Source: Cynocephalus volans
Taxonomy: Eukaryota; Chordata; Mammalia; Dermoptera; Cynocephalidae
Direction of reading: 5' to 3'
Assembly: GCF_027409185.1 (NCBI RefSeq)
Contig: NC_084469.1
Location: 30,804,293-30,868,292, forward strand
Length of the DNA: 64,000 nt
Shown: in pieces, positions 10,677-22,218 of the stretch
Layout: every line of letters starts with the position of its first letter
How positions within the stretch are numbered: the first letter of the stretch is position 1
Program-made: the position numbers and the translations under genes
The notes under the pieces: generated by a model
Seen by the model: the letters and a program-made list of their open reading frames with translations, nothing else
Database searches by the model: none
What the model was told of the DNA's origin: nothing

Positions 10677-13600
10677 TTAGCTCCCACCAGTAAGTGAGAA
10701 CATGTGGTATTTCTCTTTCTGTGCCTGACTCGTTTCACTTAATATAATTCTCTCAAGGTCCATCCATGTTGTTGCAAATGGCAGTATTACATTCGTTTTT
10801 ATAGCTGAGTAGTATTCCATTGTGTAGATGTACCACATTTTCCGTATCCACTCATCCGATGATGGGCATTTGGGCTGGTTCCAACTCTTGGCTATTGTAA
10901 AGAGTGCTGCGATAAACATTGGGAAACAGGTATACCTTCGACTTGATGATTTCCATTCCTCTGGGTATATTCCCAACAGTGGGATAGCTGGGTAGTATGG
11001 TAGATCTATCTGCAATTGTTTGAGGAACCTCCATACCATTTTCCATAGAGGCTGCACCATTTTGCAGTCCCACCAATGTATGAGAGTTCCTTTTTCTCCA
11101 CAGCCTCGCCAGCATTTATCGTTCAGAGTCTTTTGGATTTTAGCCATCCTAACTGGGGTTAGATGGTATCTCAATGTGGTTTTGATTTGCATTTCCTGGA
11201 TGCTGAGTGATGTTGAGCACTTTTTCATATGTCTGTTAGCCATTTGTATATCTTCCTTAGAGAAATGCCTACTTAGCTCTTTTGCCCATTTTTTAATTGG
11301 GTTGCTTGTTTTCTTCTTGTACAGTTGTTTGAGTTCCTTATATATTCTGGATATTAATCCTTTGTCAGATATATATTTTGCAAATATTTTCTCCCACTCT
11401 GTTGGTTGTCTTTTAACTCTTTTAATTGTTTCTTTTGCTGTGCAGAAGCTTTTTAGTTTGATATAATCCCATTTGTTTATTTTTCCTTTGGTTGCCCGTG
11501 CTTTTGGGGTCGTATTCATGAAGTCTGCGCCCAGTCCTATTTCCTGAAGTGTTTCTCCTATGTTTTCTTTAAGAAGTTTTATTGTTTCAGGGTGTATATT
11601 TAAATCCTTAATCCATTCTGAGTTGATTTTAGTATACGGCGAGAGGTATGGATCTAGTTTCATTCTCCTGCATATGGATATCCAGTTATCCCAGCACCAT
11701 TTGCTGAAGAGGCAGTCCCTTCGCCACTGAATAGGCTTGGTGCCTTTGTCAAAGATCAGCTGACAGTAAGTGTGTGGGTTGATTTCTGGATTCTCTATTC
11801 TATTCCATTGGTCAGTGTGTCTGTTTTTATGCCAGTACCATACTGTTTTGGTTATTATAGCTTTGTAGTATAGCTTAAAGTCAGGTAGTGTTATGCCTCC
11901 AGCTTTATTTTTTTTGCTCAGCATTGCTTTGGCTATGCGTGGTCTTTTATTGTTCCATATAAATGTCTGGATAGTTTTTTCCATTTCTGAGAAAAATGTC
12001 TTTGGAATTTTGATGGGGATTGCATTGAATTTGTATATCACTTTGGGTAGTATGGACATTTTCACTATGTTGATTCTTCCAATCCAAGAGCATGGAATAT
12101 CTTTCCATCTTCTTGTATCCTCTCTAATTTCTCTCAGCAGTGGTTTGTAGTTCTCATTATAGAGATTTTTCACCTCCTTGGTTAACTCAATTCCTAAGTA
12201 TTTTATTTTTTTGGTGGCTATTGTAAATGGGCAGGCTTTCTTGATTTTTCTTTCTGCATGTTCACTATTGGAGAAAAGAAATGCTACTGATTTTTGTGTG
12301 TTGATTTTGTATCCTGCTACTGTGCTGAAATCATTTATCAATTCCAGCAGTTTTTTTGTAGAGGTTTTAGGCTGTTCGATATATAGGATCATGTCATCTG
12401 CAAACAGGGACAGTTTGACTTCATCTTTTCCAATCTGAATGCCCTTTATTTCCTTCTCTTCTCTGATTGCTCTGGCTAGTACTTCCAACACTATGTTGAA
12501 TAGGAGTGGTGAGAGTGGGCATCCTTGTCTAGTTCCTGTTCTTAAAGGAAAAGCTTTCAGCTTTTCCCCATTCAGGATGATATTGGCAGTGGGTTTGGCA
12601 TATATGGCTTTAATTATGTTGAGATACTTTCCCTCTATACCTAACTTATAGAGGGTCTTTGTCATGAATGAATGTTGAACTTTATCAAATGCTTTTTCAG
12701 CATCTATAGAGATGATCATATGGTCCTTGTGTCTGAGTTTATTAATATGGTGTATCACATTTATTGATTTGCGTATGTTGAACCAACCTTGCATCCCTGG
12801 GATGAATCCCACTTGATCGTGATGAATAATTTTACGTATGTGTTGCTGTATTCTGTTTGCTAGTAATTTAGTGAGGATTTTTGCATCTATATTCATCAAG
12901 GATATCGGCCTGTAGTTTTCTTTTTTGGTTATATCTTTACCTGGTTTTGGTATCAGGATGATGTTTGCTTCATAGAATGATTTTGGGAGATTTGCGTCCG
13001 TTTCAATCTTTTGGAATAGTTTGTAAAGAATCGGTGTCAATTCCTCTTTGAATGTTTGATAAAATTCTGCTGTGAATCCATCTGGTCCTGGGCTTTTCTT
13101 TGTTGGGAGACTTCTGATAACAGCTTCAATCTCCTTTATTGTTATTGGTCTGTTCAAATTTTCTACGTCTTCACGGTTCAGTTTTGGGAGCTTGTGTGTG
13201 TCCAGAAATTTGTCCATTTCCTCCAGATTTTCAAATTTGTTGGCGTATAGTTGTTTATAGTAGTCTCGAATGATTCCTTGTATTTCAGATGAATCAGTTG
13301 TAATATCGCCTTTTTCATTTCTAATTTTTGTTATTTGAGTCTTCTCTCTTCTTTTTTTTGTTAGCCATGCTAATGGTTTGTCAATTTTATTTATCTTTTC
13401 AAAAAACCAACTTTTTGATTCATTGATCTTTTGAATTGTTTTTTGGTTTTCAATTTCATTCAGTTCTGCTCTGATCTTAATGATTTCTTTCCGTCTGCTA
13501 ACTTTAGGTTTGGATTGTTCTTGTTTTTCTAGTTCTTTAAGGTGAAGTGTTAGGTTGTTCACTTGCCATCTTTCTATTCTTCTGAAGTGAGCGTTTAATG

Positions 13601-14501
13601 CAATAAATTTTCCCCTCAATACTGCTTTTGCAGTATCCCACAGGTTTTGGTATGATGTATCATTGTTTTCATTAGTTTCAAGAAATTTTTTGATTTCCTG
13701 CTTGATTTCTTCTTGGACCCATATGTCATTAAGTAGAATGCTGTTTAATTTCCATGTGTTTGTATAGTTTCCAGAGTTTCGTTTGTTATTAATTTCTAGT
13801 TTTAATCCATTGTGGTCTGAGAAGATACATGGTATAATTGCAATTTTTTTGAATTTATTGAGACTTGATTTGTGACCTAATATGTGATCTGTCCTGGAGA
13901 ATGATCCATGTGCTGCTGAGAACAATGAATATTCTGAGGTTGTTGGGTGGAATGTTCTGTAGATATCTGCCAATTCCAATTGGTCTAGAGTATTGTTTAG
14001 ATCTTGTGTTTCTCTACTGATTCTTTGCCTAGATGATCTGTCTAATATTGACAGTGGGGTGTTCAGGTCCCCTGCTATTATGGTATTAGTGTCTATTTCC
14101 TTCTTTAGGTCTAATAGAGTTTGTTTTATAAATCTGGCTGCTCCAACATTGGGTGCATACATATTTATGATTGTTATGTCTTCTTGATGGATCAGTCCTT
14201 TTATCATTAAGTAGTGTCCCTCATTGTCTCTTTTTATGGTTTTTAGTTTAAAGTCTATTTTGTCAGATATAAGAATAGCTACTCCAGCTCGTTTTTCTTT
14301 TCTGTTTGCTTGGTAAATCTTTTTCCATCCTTTCACTCTTAGTCTATGTGAATCTTTATGGGTGAGGTGGGTCTCTTGTAGGCAGCATATAGTTGGGTCC
14401 TGCTTTTTGATCCAGTCGGCCAGTCTGTGTCTTTTAATTGGGGAATTTAAGCCTTTTACATTAAGAGTTGTTATTGAAAGGTGTTGATTTATTCCTAGCA
14501 T
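10677..14501 (-). CDS. L1 ORF2 protein: endonuclease, reverse transcriptase, Cys-rich domain
   Basis: This 1274-residue protein nicks target DNA and reverse-transcribes L1 RNA at the nick. The apurinic-type endonuclease comes first, with Asn14, Glu43 (CLQETHL), Asp145 and Asn147 (GDLNTP), and Asp229 and His230 (SDHNG) all present. The reverse transcriptase has the catalytic FADD at 700-703 (12393-12404 on the + strand) and the fingers/palm motif [13 protein letters not shown]. The C-terminal motif reads C1130-X3-C1134-X7-H1142-X3-C1146. The two other young copies here read H-C-W-W-D-C (HX4C, as in human), so one Cys codon is missing through a 3-bp deletion near 11073-11077. The frame is otherwise open. 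Length is one residue less than human ORF2p, as expected from the deletion. Confidence 0.95.
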   Translation of the reverse strand: MLGINQHLSITTLNVKGLNSPIKRHRLADWIKKQDPTICCLQETHLTHKDSHRLRVKGWKKIYQANRKEKRAGVAILISDKIDFKLKTIKRDNEGHYLMIKGLIHQEDITIINMYAPNVGAARFIKQTLLDLKKEIDTNTIIAGDLNTPLSILDRSSRQRISRETQDLNNTLDQLELADIYRTFHPTTSEYSLFSAAHGSFSRTDHILGHKSSLNKFKKIAIIPCIFSDHNGLKLEINNKRNSGNYTNTWKLNSILLNDIWVQEEIKQEIKKFLETNENNDTSYQNLWDTAKAVLRGKFIALNAHFRRIERWQVNNLTLHLKELEKQEQSKPKVSRRKEIIKIRAELNEIENQKTIQKINESKSWFFEKINKIDKPLAWLTKKRREKTQITKIRNEKGDITTDSSEIQGIIRDYYKQLYANKFENLEEMDKFLDTHKLPKLNREDVENLNRPITIKEIEAVIRSLPTKKSPGPDGFTAEFYQTFKEELTPILYKLFQKIETDANLPKSFYEANIILIPKPGKDITKKENYRPISLMNIDAKILTKLLANRIQQHIRKIIHHDQVGFIPGMQGWFNIRKSINVIHHINKLRHKDHMIISIDAEKAFDKVQHSFMTKTLYKLGIEGKYLNIIKAIYAKPTANIILNGEKLKAFPLRTGTRQGCPLSPLLFNIVLEVLARAIREEKEIKGIQIGKDEVKLSLFADDMILYIEQPKTSTKKLLELINDFSTVAGYKINTQKSVAFLFSNSEHAERKIKKACPFTIATKKIKYLGIELTKEVKNLYNENYKPLLREIREDTRRWKDIPCSWIGRINIVKMSILPKVIYKFNAIPIKIPKTFFSEMEKTIQTFIWNNKRPRIAKAMLSKKNKAGGITLPDFKLYYKAIITKTVWYWHKNRHTDQWNRIENPEINPHTYCQLIFDKGTKPIQWRRDCLFSKWCWDNWISICRRMKLDPYLSPYTKINSEWIKDLNIHPETIKLLKENIGETLQEIGLGADFMNTTPKARATKGKINKWDYIKLKSFCTAKETIKRVKRQPTEWEKIFAKYISDKGLISRIYKELKQLYKKKTSNPIKKWAKELSRHFSKEDIQMANRHMKKCSTSLSIQEMQIKTTLRYHLTPVRMAKIQKTLNDKCWRGCGEKGTLIHWWDCKMVQPLWKMVWRFLKQLQIDLPYYPAIPLLGIYPEEWKSSSRRYTCFPMFIAALFTIAKSWNQPKCPSSDEWIRKMWYIYTMEYYSAIKTNVILPFATTWMDLERIILSETSQAQKEKYHMFSLTGGS

Positions 14502-14688
14502 TTTATTGGCTGTTTGGTTGTCTTAGGTGTCTTTTGTTCCTTGTTTTCTGATTTACTGTTTGTTTTCTGTGTTTGTTGGTTCCTTAGGTTGTAGATAGTG
14601 TTTTTGTTAGCTTGTTTTCTCTTCATAAATGCCATTTTTATTATACTAGCGGGTTTAGATTTTTCTTGCGTTTTTATGGCAGTGGTAG

Positions 14689-15687
14689 TTATTTTTCAGG
14701 AACCAAACCCAGTACTCCCTTGAGGATTTTTTGTAAGGGTGGTCTTGTGGTAGTGAACTCCCGCAGTTTTTGCTTGTCTGAGAAATATACTATTTGCCCC
14801 TCATTTCGGAAGGATAGCCTCGCAGGGTAGAGTATTCTTGGCTGGCAATCTTTGTCTTTTAGTATTTTGAAAATATCATCCCATTCCTTTCTAGCTTTTA
14901 GGGTTTGTGATGAAAAGTCTGATGTTAACCTGATTGGGGCTCCCTTATAGGTGATTTGACGCTTCTCTCTTGCAGCTTTTAAGATTCTCTCTTTATCTCT
15001 GAGTTTTGCCAATTTGACTATGACATGTCTTGGAGAAGGTCTTTTTGGGTTGAATACATTTGGAGATCGTTGAGCTTCCTGGATCTGAAGATCTGTGATT
15101 TTTCCTATACCTGGGAAGTTTTCTGCCACTATTTTGTTGAATATGTTTTCAATGGAATCTCCATTTTCCTCCCCTTCTGGAATACCCATGACTCGGATAT
15201 TTGATCGCTTATGGTTGTCTGATATCTCTCTCAGATTTTCTTCAATGTCCTTGATTCTTTTTTCTTTCTTTTTGTCTGCTTGTGTTATTTCAAATAGCCC
15301 ATCTTCAAGTTCAGAGGTTCTCTCTTCAACTTCGACAAGCCTGCTGGTTAAACTCTCTGTTGTGTTTTTTATTTCGTTGAATAACTTCTTCAGTTCAGCA
15401 AGTTCTGCTACATCTTTTTTCAGGACATTGATTTCCTTGTACATTTCCTCTTTCAGATCCTGTATACTTTTCCTCATTTCATCATGATATCTAGCTGAGT
15501 TTTCTTGTATCTCATTCAGTTTCCGTAGAATTATCACTCGAAATTCCTTGTCAGTCATTTCAAGGGCTTCTTGTTCTATAGGATCTAGAGTTTGAGATTT
15601 ATTAACTTTTGGTGGTGTACTTTCTTGATTTTTTGTATTTCTGGTGTCTTTTTTTTGGTGTTTATTCATTGTGGCCGGGGGTTTCAC
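14689..15687 (-). CDS. L1 ORF1 protein: RNA-binding chaperone
   Basis: The 332-residue ORF1p forms trimers that coat L1 RNA. The N-terminal approximately 50 residues are basic and polar. A coiled coil follows (about 50-150, heptad-like LRKLNEIQEN..ELKKLFNEIK..LEDGLFEI). The RRM runs about 155-250 (RVMGIPEGEENGDSIENIFN, then RSPNVFNPKRPSPRHVIVKL) and the C-terminal domain (REKRQITYKGAPIRL, DDIFKILKDK) follows. The frame is intact. A second ATG lies at codon 7. It is followed by ORF2 after 187 nt, longer than the human spacer. Confidence 0.95.
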   Translation of the reverse strand: MKPPATMNKHQKKDTRNTKNQESTPPKVNKSQTLDPIEQEALEMTDKEFRVIILRKLNEIQENSARYHDEMRKSIQDLKEEMYKEINVLKKDVAELAELKKLFNEIKNTTESLTSRLVEVEERTSELEDGLFEITQADKKKEKRIKDIEENLREISDNHKRSNIRVMGIPEGEENGDSIENIFNKIVAENFPGIGKITDLQIQEAQRSPNVFNPKRPSPRHVIVKLAKLRDKERILKAAREKRQITYKGAPIRLTSDFSSQTLKARKEWDDIFKILKDKDCQPRILYPARLSFRNEGQIVYFSDKQKLREFTTTRPPLQKILKGVLGLVPEK

Positions 15688-17201
15688 AGTTCACCGGTTT
15701 GAGACTAATGACTAACTAGGATGTTGCTGTGGTTGCCAATTTCGTATGGCTCCCTCCGTGACTGCTCAGTTGGCCTCTAGTGCCTTGTGTGTATGGTTGT
15801 CTCGGGTCTTGGGCTTCTCCGGGGAGCCACCTTTCTGGTCAGCTTGGACTCTGCTGGGCTGGTGGATCACGTACCACAGGGTATGTGATCTCTGTTGAGC
15901 TTTCACTTCCTGTGCAGGACTTCTCCCTGTTCCGTGTGCTCTGGCCCAGGCTGTTAGATCGTGCAGTGGCGACCCCACAGGGTGTGTGGTTTCTGTCGAG
16001 TCTCCCCCTCCCTGGCCGCACGTCTCCCCACTCTGTGCGCACTGTGCTGGGCTGGGGTGTGTCTTCTGCACCCCTCGTCTATCAGCTGGGCCTTCAAGAC
16101 CCTGCTCGGCACCGCCTCGCCCAGGAAGTCTACCAGGTTTCTGCTGGGCGCAGACGACTGGTCTCTCTGGGTGCCTTTGTAGCACTATGTAGATCTTTCT
16201 CGGGTCTTGTTCACCTTTGTATCCCCCCAGTATAAACCGAGTCTAGCGCCCACCTGCAGCCTGGTCTCCGGCAGGTTCAAGCGGACCTGGGAACTCTCCT
16301 ACCACACTATTCCCAACCAGACATTCGTTAGGCTTTTTTCCAAACTGGTGGCCGCAGAGATGGTATCTGCCTCCCAGTAACAGGGAGTTTACCTGGGGCC
16401 GGAGTCCAGGGTATGGTGGAGTGACAGTCGGCCTGCCCGTACTTCCTTGCCGTCCCGACACAGGCCCGGGACACCCCCTCCACCAGCCCCACCAGAGAAC
16501 CACGGAGGGAGTGGGAGCGGAGGCCCCCGCGCCAGGCCAAGCAAGTGGGAGGGCTCAGTGATGGCCGAGCAGGGCGGAGCTGCCCGCACCTGGGAAAATG
16601 GAGGCAGCACCTGGGTGGTGAGTGGCCTGGTGGTGCAGGCGGGAGCCGCATGGGCATCCACCCCCCCGAACAGAGCTGTGCCAGGGATCACTCACAGTGC
16701 TGTGCCAGGTCGGGTGCTCGCTCTCTGTCTCTGGTTTGCCGCCTTTCCCAGTTCTCGGCTGCTGCCGCCTCGGGCTGTTCAGTCGTGGCGCGGCTCGGGC
16801 GCTCACAGGAATCTTCTTTAATGCCGGCCTGAAACCTCGAATCCTGAATAGGGCAGCTGGCCGCCTTCAGCGCGGCCCCGGCCTCCGGGATCCTGGCTGC
16901 ATCCACAGCAGCCCTGGCGCCGTGTTCCCTGTTTCGAGACTCGCTTTTGCAGCTAAGAAACAGTTCTTTTCCTGCTCCACACTTCAAAGCTGTTGTCTGT
17001 AAATGAGGCAGCCTCTCCTGCCGGGGGCAAGGTGGCGGTCACCCCCCACGACCGGCCAGCAGCTGCGGTCCTCCCTTAAGAGATGGCGAGGGGAAGGTCC
17101 ACAAGATTCCCGGCTGCCTGAGGCCCAGTGGCCACCTTTTTCACCTCAGCTACTCCGAGCCAGCTGCCGCAGCCGCCGCCATCTTGACAGACCTGAACCT
17201 T
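15688..17201 (-). promoter_or_regulatory. L1 5' UTR / internal promoter, CpG-rich
   Basis: About 1.5 kb upstream of ORF1, strongly GC- and CpG-rich between 15780 and 17190. The YY1-type CAAGATGGCGGC is at the very 5' end (17175-17186 complement). Two related blocks about 100 bp apart (CCACAGGGTATGTG near 15874 and CCACAGGGTGTGTG near 15975) suggest degenerate internal repeats. It should drive L1 transcription leftward, and may have antisense activity rightward. Confidence 0.75.
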
Positions 17202-17203
17202 GA

Positions 17204-18209
17204 GTGATAATTCTAAGGAAACTGAATGAGATACAAGAAAACTCAGCTAGACATCATGATGAAATGAGGAAAAGCATACAGGATCTGAAAGAGGAAATGT
17301 ACAAGGAAATCAATGTCCTGAAAAAAAATGTAGCAGAACTTGCTGAACTGAAGAAGTTATTCAGCGAAATAAAAAACACAACGAAGAGTTTAACCAGCAG
17401 GCTTGTCGAAGTTGAAGAGAGAACCTCTGAACTTGAAGATGGGCTGTTTGAAATAACACAAGCAGACAAAAAGAAAGAAAAAAGAATCAAGGACATTGAA
17501 GAAAATCTGAGAGAGATATCAGACAACCTTAAGCGCTCAAGTATCCGAGTCATGGGTATTCCAGAAGGGGAGGAAAATGGAGATTCCATTGAAAACATAT
17601 TCAACAAAATAGTGGCAGAAAATTTCCCAGGTATAGGAAAAATCACAGATCTTCAGATCCAGGAAGCTCAACGATCTCCAAATGTATTCAACCCAAAAAG
17701 GCCTTCTCCGGGCCAAGCCTGTGGCGCACTCGGGAGAGTGCGGCGCTGGGAGCACAGCGACGCTCCCGCCGTGGGTTCGGATCCTATATAGGAATGACCG
17801 GTACACTCACTGGCTGAGAGCCGGTCACGAAAAAGACAAAAAAAAAAAAAAAAAAAGGCCTTCTCCAAGACATGTCATAGTCAAATTGGCAAAACTCAGA
17901 GACAAAGATAGAATCTTAAAAGCTGCAAGAGAGAAGCGTCAAATCACCTATAAGGGAGCCCCAATCAGGCTAACATCAGACTTTTCAACACAAACCCTAA
18001 AAGCTAGAAAGGAATGGGATGATATATTCAAAATACTAAAAGACAAAGACTGCCAGCCAAGAATACTCTACCCTGCAAGGCTATACTTCCGAAATGAAGG
18101 GCAAATAGTATATTTCTCAGACAAACAAAAACTGTGGGAGTTCACTACCACACGACCAACCTTACAAGAAATCCTCAAGGGAGTAATGGGTTTGGTTACT
18201 GAAAAATAA
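17204..18209 (+). pseudogene. L1 ORF1 remnant split by SINE
   Basis: The coiled coil and part of the RRM (MIILRKLNEIQENS.. to ..NVFNPKRPSP) lie before the SINE at 17710. The rest of the RRM and the C-terminal domain (RHVIVKLAKLRDKDRILKAA.. to ..LVTEK) resume after 17866. The N-terminal roughly 50 residues are missing through 5' truncation. Confidence 0.88.
17710..17856 (+). mobile_element. tRNA-derived SINE with 15-bp target-site duplications
   Basis: About 147 bp with a poly(A) tail, inserted into the L1 ORF1 RRM. Perfect target duplications AAAAAGGCCTTCTCC lie at 17695-17709 and 17852-17866. The A-box-like GTGGCGCACTCGGGAG and the B-box GGTTCGGATCC (17774-17784) are typical Pol III promoters. 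After the tRNA part, a second partial unit (GACCGGTACACTCACTGGC) precedes the tail, as in multimeric t-SINEs of Dermoptera. Confidence 0.9.
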
Positions 18210-18396
18210 CTACCACTGCCATAAAAACCTAAGAAAAATCAATCCCCACTAGTATCATAAAAATGGCATTCATGAAGAGAAAACAAACAAACAAAAACGC
18301 TATCTACAACCTAAGGAACCAACAAACACAGAAACCAAACAGTAAATCAGAAAGCAAGGAACAAAAGACACCTAAGACAAGCAAACAACCAATAAA

Positions 18397-21300
18397 ATGC
18401 TAGGAATAAATCAACACCTTTCAATAACAATTCTTAATGTAAAAGGCTTAAATTCCCCAGTTAACAGACACAGACTGGCTGACTGGATCAAAAAGCAGGA
18501 CCCAACTATATGCTGCCTACAAGAGACCCACCTCACCCATAAAGATTCACACAGACTAAGAGTGAAAGGATGGAAAAAGATTTACCAAGCAAACAGAAAA
18601 GAAAAACGAGCTGGAGTAGCTATTCTTATATCTGACAAAATAGACTTTAAACTAAAAACCATAAAAAGAGACAATGAGGGACACTACTTAATGATAAAAG
18701 GACTGATCCATCAAGAAGACATAACAATCATAAATATGTATGCACCCAATGTTGGAGCAGCCAGATTTATAAAACAAACTCTATTAGACCTAAAGAAGGA
18801 AATAGACACTAATACCATAATAGCAGGGGACCTGAACACCCCACTGTCAATATTAGACAGATCATCTAGGCAAAGAATCAGTAGAGAAACACAAGATCTA
18901 AACAAGACTCTAGATCAATTGGAATTGGCAGATATCTACAGAACATTCCACCCAACAACATCAGAATATTCATTCTTCTCATTAGCACGTGGATCATTCT
19001 CCAGGATAGATCACATATTAGGTCACAAATCAAGTCTCAATAAACTCAAAAAAATTGGAATTATCCCATGTATCTTCTCAGACCACAATGGATTAAAACT
19101 AGAAATTAATAACAAATGAAACTCTGGAAACTATACAAACACATGGAAATTAAACAGCATTCTACTTAATGACTTATGGGTCCAAGAAGAAATCAAGCAG
19201 GAAATCAAAAAATTTCTTGAAACTAATGAAAACAATGATACATCATACCAAAACCTGTGGGATACTGCAAAAGCAATATTGAGGCGAAATTTTATTGCAT
19301 TAAACACTCACTTCAAAAGAATGGAAACATGGCAAGTGAACCACCTAACACTTCACCTTAAAGAACTAGAAAAACAAGAACAATCCAAACCTAAAGTTAG
19401 CAGACAGAAAGAAATCATTAAGATCAGAGAAGAACAGAATGAATTTGAAAACCAAAAAACAATTCAAAAGATCAACGAATCAAAAAGTTGGTTTTTTGAA
19501 AAGATAAATAAAATTGACAAACCATTAGCATGGCTAACAAAAAAAAGAAGAGAGAAGACTCAAATAACAAAAATTAGAAATGAAAAAGGCGATATTACAA
19601 CCGATTCATCTGAAATACAAGGAATCATTCGAGACTACTATAAACAACTATACGCCAACAAATTTGAAAATCTGGAGGAAATGGATAAATTTCTGGACAC
19701 ACACAAGCTCCCAAAACTGAACCAAGAAGACGTAGAAAATTTGAACAGACCAATAACAATAAAGGAGATTGAAGCTGTTATCAGAGGCTCCCAACAAAGA
19801 AACCAGGACCAGATGGATTCACAGCAGAATTTTACCAAACATTCAAAGAGGAATTGACACCGATTCTTCACAAACTATTCCAAAAGATTGAAACGGACGC
19901 AAATCTCCCAAAATCATTCTATGAAGCAAACATCATCCTCATACCAAAACCAGGTAAAGATATAACCAAAAAAGAAAACTACAGGCCGATATCCTTGATT
20001 AATATAGATGCAAAAATCCTCAATAAAATACTAGCAAACAGAATACAGCAACACATACGTAAAATTATTCATCACGATCAAGTGGGATTCATCCCAGGGA
20101 TGCAAGGTTGGTTCAACATACGCAAATCAACAAATGTGATACACCACATTAATAAACTCAAAAACAAGGACCATATGATCATCTCTATAGATGCTGAAAA
20201 AGCATTTGATAAAGTTCAGCACTCATTCATGACAAAGACCCTCTATAAGTTAGGTATAGAGGGAAATTATCTCAACATAATTAAAGCCGTATATGCCAAA
20301 CCCACAGCCAATATCATCCTGAATGGGGAAAAGCTGAAAGCTTTTCCTTTAAGAACAGGAACTAGACAAGGATGCCCACTCTCACCACTCCTATTCAACA
20401 TAGTGTTGGAAGTACTAGCCAGAGCAAACAGAGAAGAGAAGGAAATAAAGGGCATCCAGATTGGAAAAGATGAAATCAAACTGTCCCTGTTTGCAGATGA
20501 CATGATCCTATATATCGAACAGCCTAAAACCTCTACAAAAAAACTCTGGGAATTGGTAAATGATTTCAGCACAGTAGCAGGATACAAAATCAACACACAA
20601 AAATCAGTAGCATTTCTTTTCTCCAATAGTGAACATGCAGAACGAGAAATCAAGAAAGCCTGACCATTTACAATAGCCACCAAAAAAATAAAATACTTAG
20701 GAATTGAGTTAACCAAGGAGGTGAAAAATCTCTATAATGAGAACTACAAACCACTGCTGAGAGAAACTAGAGAGGATACAAGAAGATGGAAAGATATCCT
20801 ATGCTCTTGGATTGGAAGAATCAACATAGTGAAAATGTCCATACTACCCAAAGTGATATACAAATTCAATGCAATCCCCATCAAAATTCCAAAGACATTT
20901 TTCTCAGAAATGGAAAAAACTATCCAGACATTTATATGGAACAATAAAAGACCATGTGTAGCCAAAGCAATGCTGAGCAAAGAAAATAAAGCTGGAGGCA
21001 TAACACTACCTGACTTTAAGCTATACTACAAAGCTATAATAACCAAAACAGTATGGTACTGGCATAAAAACAGACACACTGACCAATGGAATAGAATAGA
21101 GAATCCAGAAATCAACCCACACACTTACTTCCATCTGATCTTTGACAAAGGCACCAAGCCTATTCACTGGGGAAGGGACTGCCTCTTCAGCAAATGGTGC
21201 TGGGATAACTGGATATCCATATGCAGGAGAATGAAACTAAACCCATACCTCTCACCGTATACTAAAATCAATTGAAAATGGATTAAGGATTTAAATATAC

Positions 21301-22218
21301 ACCCTGAAACAATAAAACTTCTTAAAGAAAACATAGGAGAAACACTTCAGGAAATAGGTCTGGGCACAGACTTCATGAATACGACCCCAAAAGCACGGGC
21401 AACCAAAGGAAAAATAAACAAATGGGATTACATCAAACTAAAAAGCTTCTGCACAGCAAAAGAAACAATTAACAGAGTTAAAAGACAACCAACAGAGTGG
21501 GAGAAAATATTTGCAAAATATACATCTGACAAAGGATTAATATCCAGAATATATAAGGAACTCAAACAACTTTACAAGAAGAAAACAAGCAACCCAATTA
21601 AAAAATGGGCAAAAGCTAAGTAGGCATTTCTCTAAGGAAGATATACAAATGGCCAACAGACATATGAAAAAATGCTCAACATCACTCAGCATCCGGGAAA
21701 TGCAAATCAAAACCACATTGAGATACCATCTCACCCCAGTTAGGATGGCTAAAATCCAAAAGACTGTGAATGATAAATGCTGGCGAGGTTGCAGAGAAAA
21801 AGGAACTCTCATACATTGTTGGTGGGACTGCAAAATGGTGCAGCCTCTATGGAAAATGGTATGGAGGTTCCTCAAACAATTGCAGATAGATCTACCATAC
21901 GACCCAGCTATCCCACTGTTGGGAATATACCCAGAGGAATAGAAATCATCAAGTCGAAGATATACCTGTTCCCCAATGTTCATCGCAGCACTCTTTACAA
22001 TAGCCAAGAGTTGGAACCAGCCCAAATGTCCATCATCAGATGAGTGGATACGGAAAATGTGGTACATCTACACAATGGAATACTACTCAGCTATAAAAAC
22101 GAATGAAATACTGCCATTTGCAACAACATGGATGGACCTTGAGAGAATTATATTAAGTGAAACGAGTCAGGCACAGAAAGAGAAATACCACATGTTCTCA
22201 CTTATTGGTGGGAGCTAA
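18397..22218 (+). pseudogene. L1 ORF2 remnant with frameshifts and stops
   Basis: The endonuclease domain is at 18397-19119. A stop after NNK replaces an Arg codon (TGA at about 19117). The RT domain is at 19854-20663 with [10 protein letters not shown] intact. A frameshift near 19790 falls in the [13 protein letters not shown] motif, a TGA at about 20661 replaces Cys, and another TGA near 21273 replaces a sense codon. The C-terminal motif keeps the H-C-W-W-D-C spacing that the intact partner lacks. Confidence 0.9.

Larger units (their letters stand above)
10413..17201 (-). mobile_element. Full-length young L1 with intact ORF1 and ORF2
   Basis: Read on the - strand: the 5' end at about 17201 has GTCAAGATGGCGGCGGC (YY1-type motif), a CpG-rich 5' UTR of about 1.5 kb (15688-17201), ORF1 (332 codons), a 187-nt spacer, ORF2 (1274 codons), a 3' UTR with a CA microsatellite (10624-10660) and a G-rich polypurine tract (10515-10548), and an uninterrupted poly(A) of about 47 nt (10414-10460 as T). 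Intact ORFs and a long pure tail indicate recent insertion. No target-site duplication is found because the other end abuts another L1. It is in the same orientation as SPATA22. Confidence 0.93.

Noticed and set aside
11020-13260. Several 60-150 codon frames on the + strand
   Set aside because: They are antisense shadows of L1 ORF2; the same shadows recur opposite the other L1 copies.
10413-17201. Inverted left L1 read as the twin-primed 5' half of the right L1
   Set aside because: The left element has its own complete ORF2, 3' UTR and poly(A), so it is a separate L1 and not an inverted 5' segment.
16447-17203. Proline/arginine-rich frames in the GC-rich segment
   Set aside because: They are frames in the CpG-rich L1 5' UTR, present on both strands with no homology I recognise.
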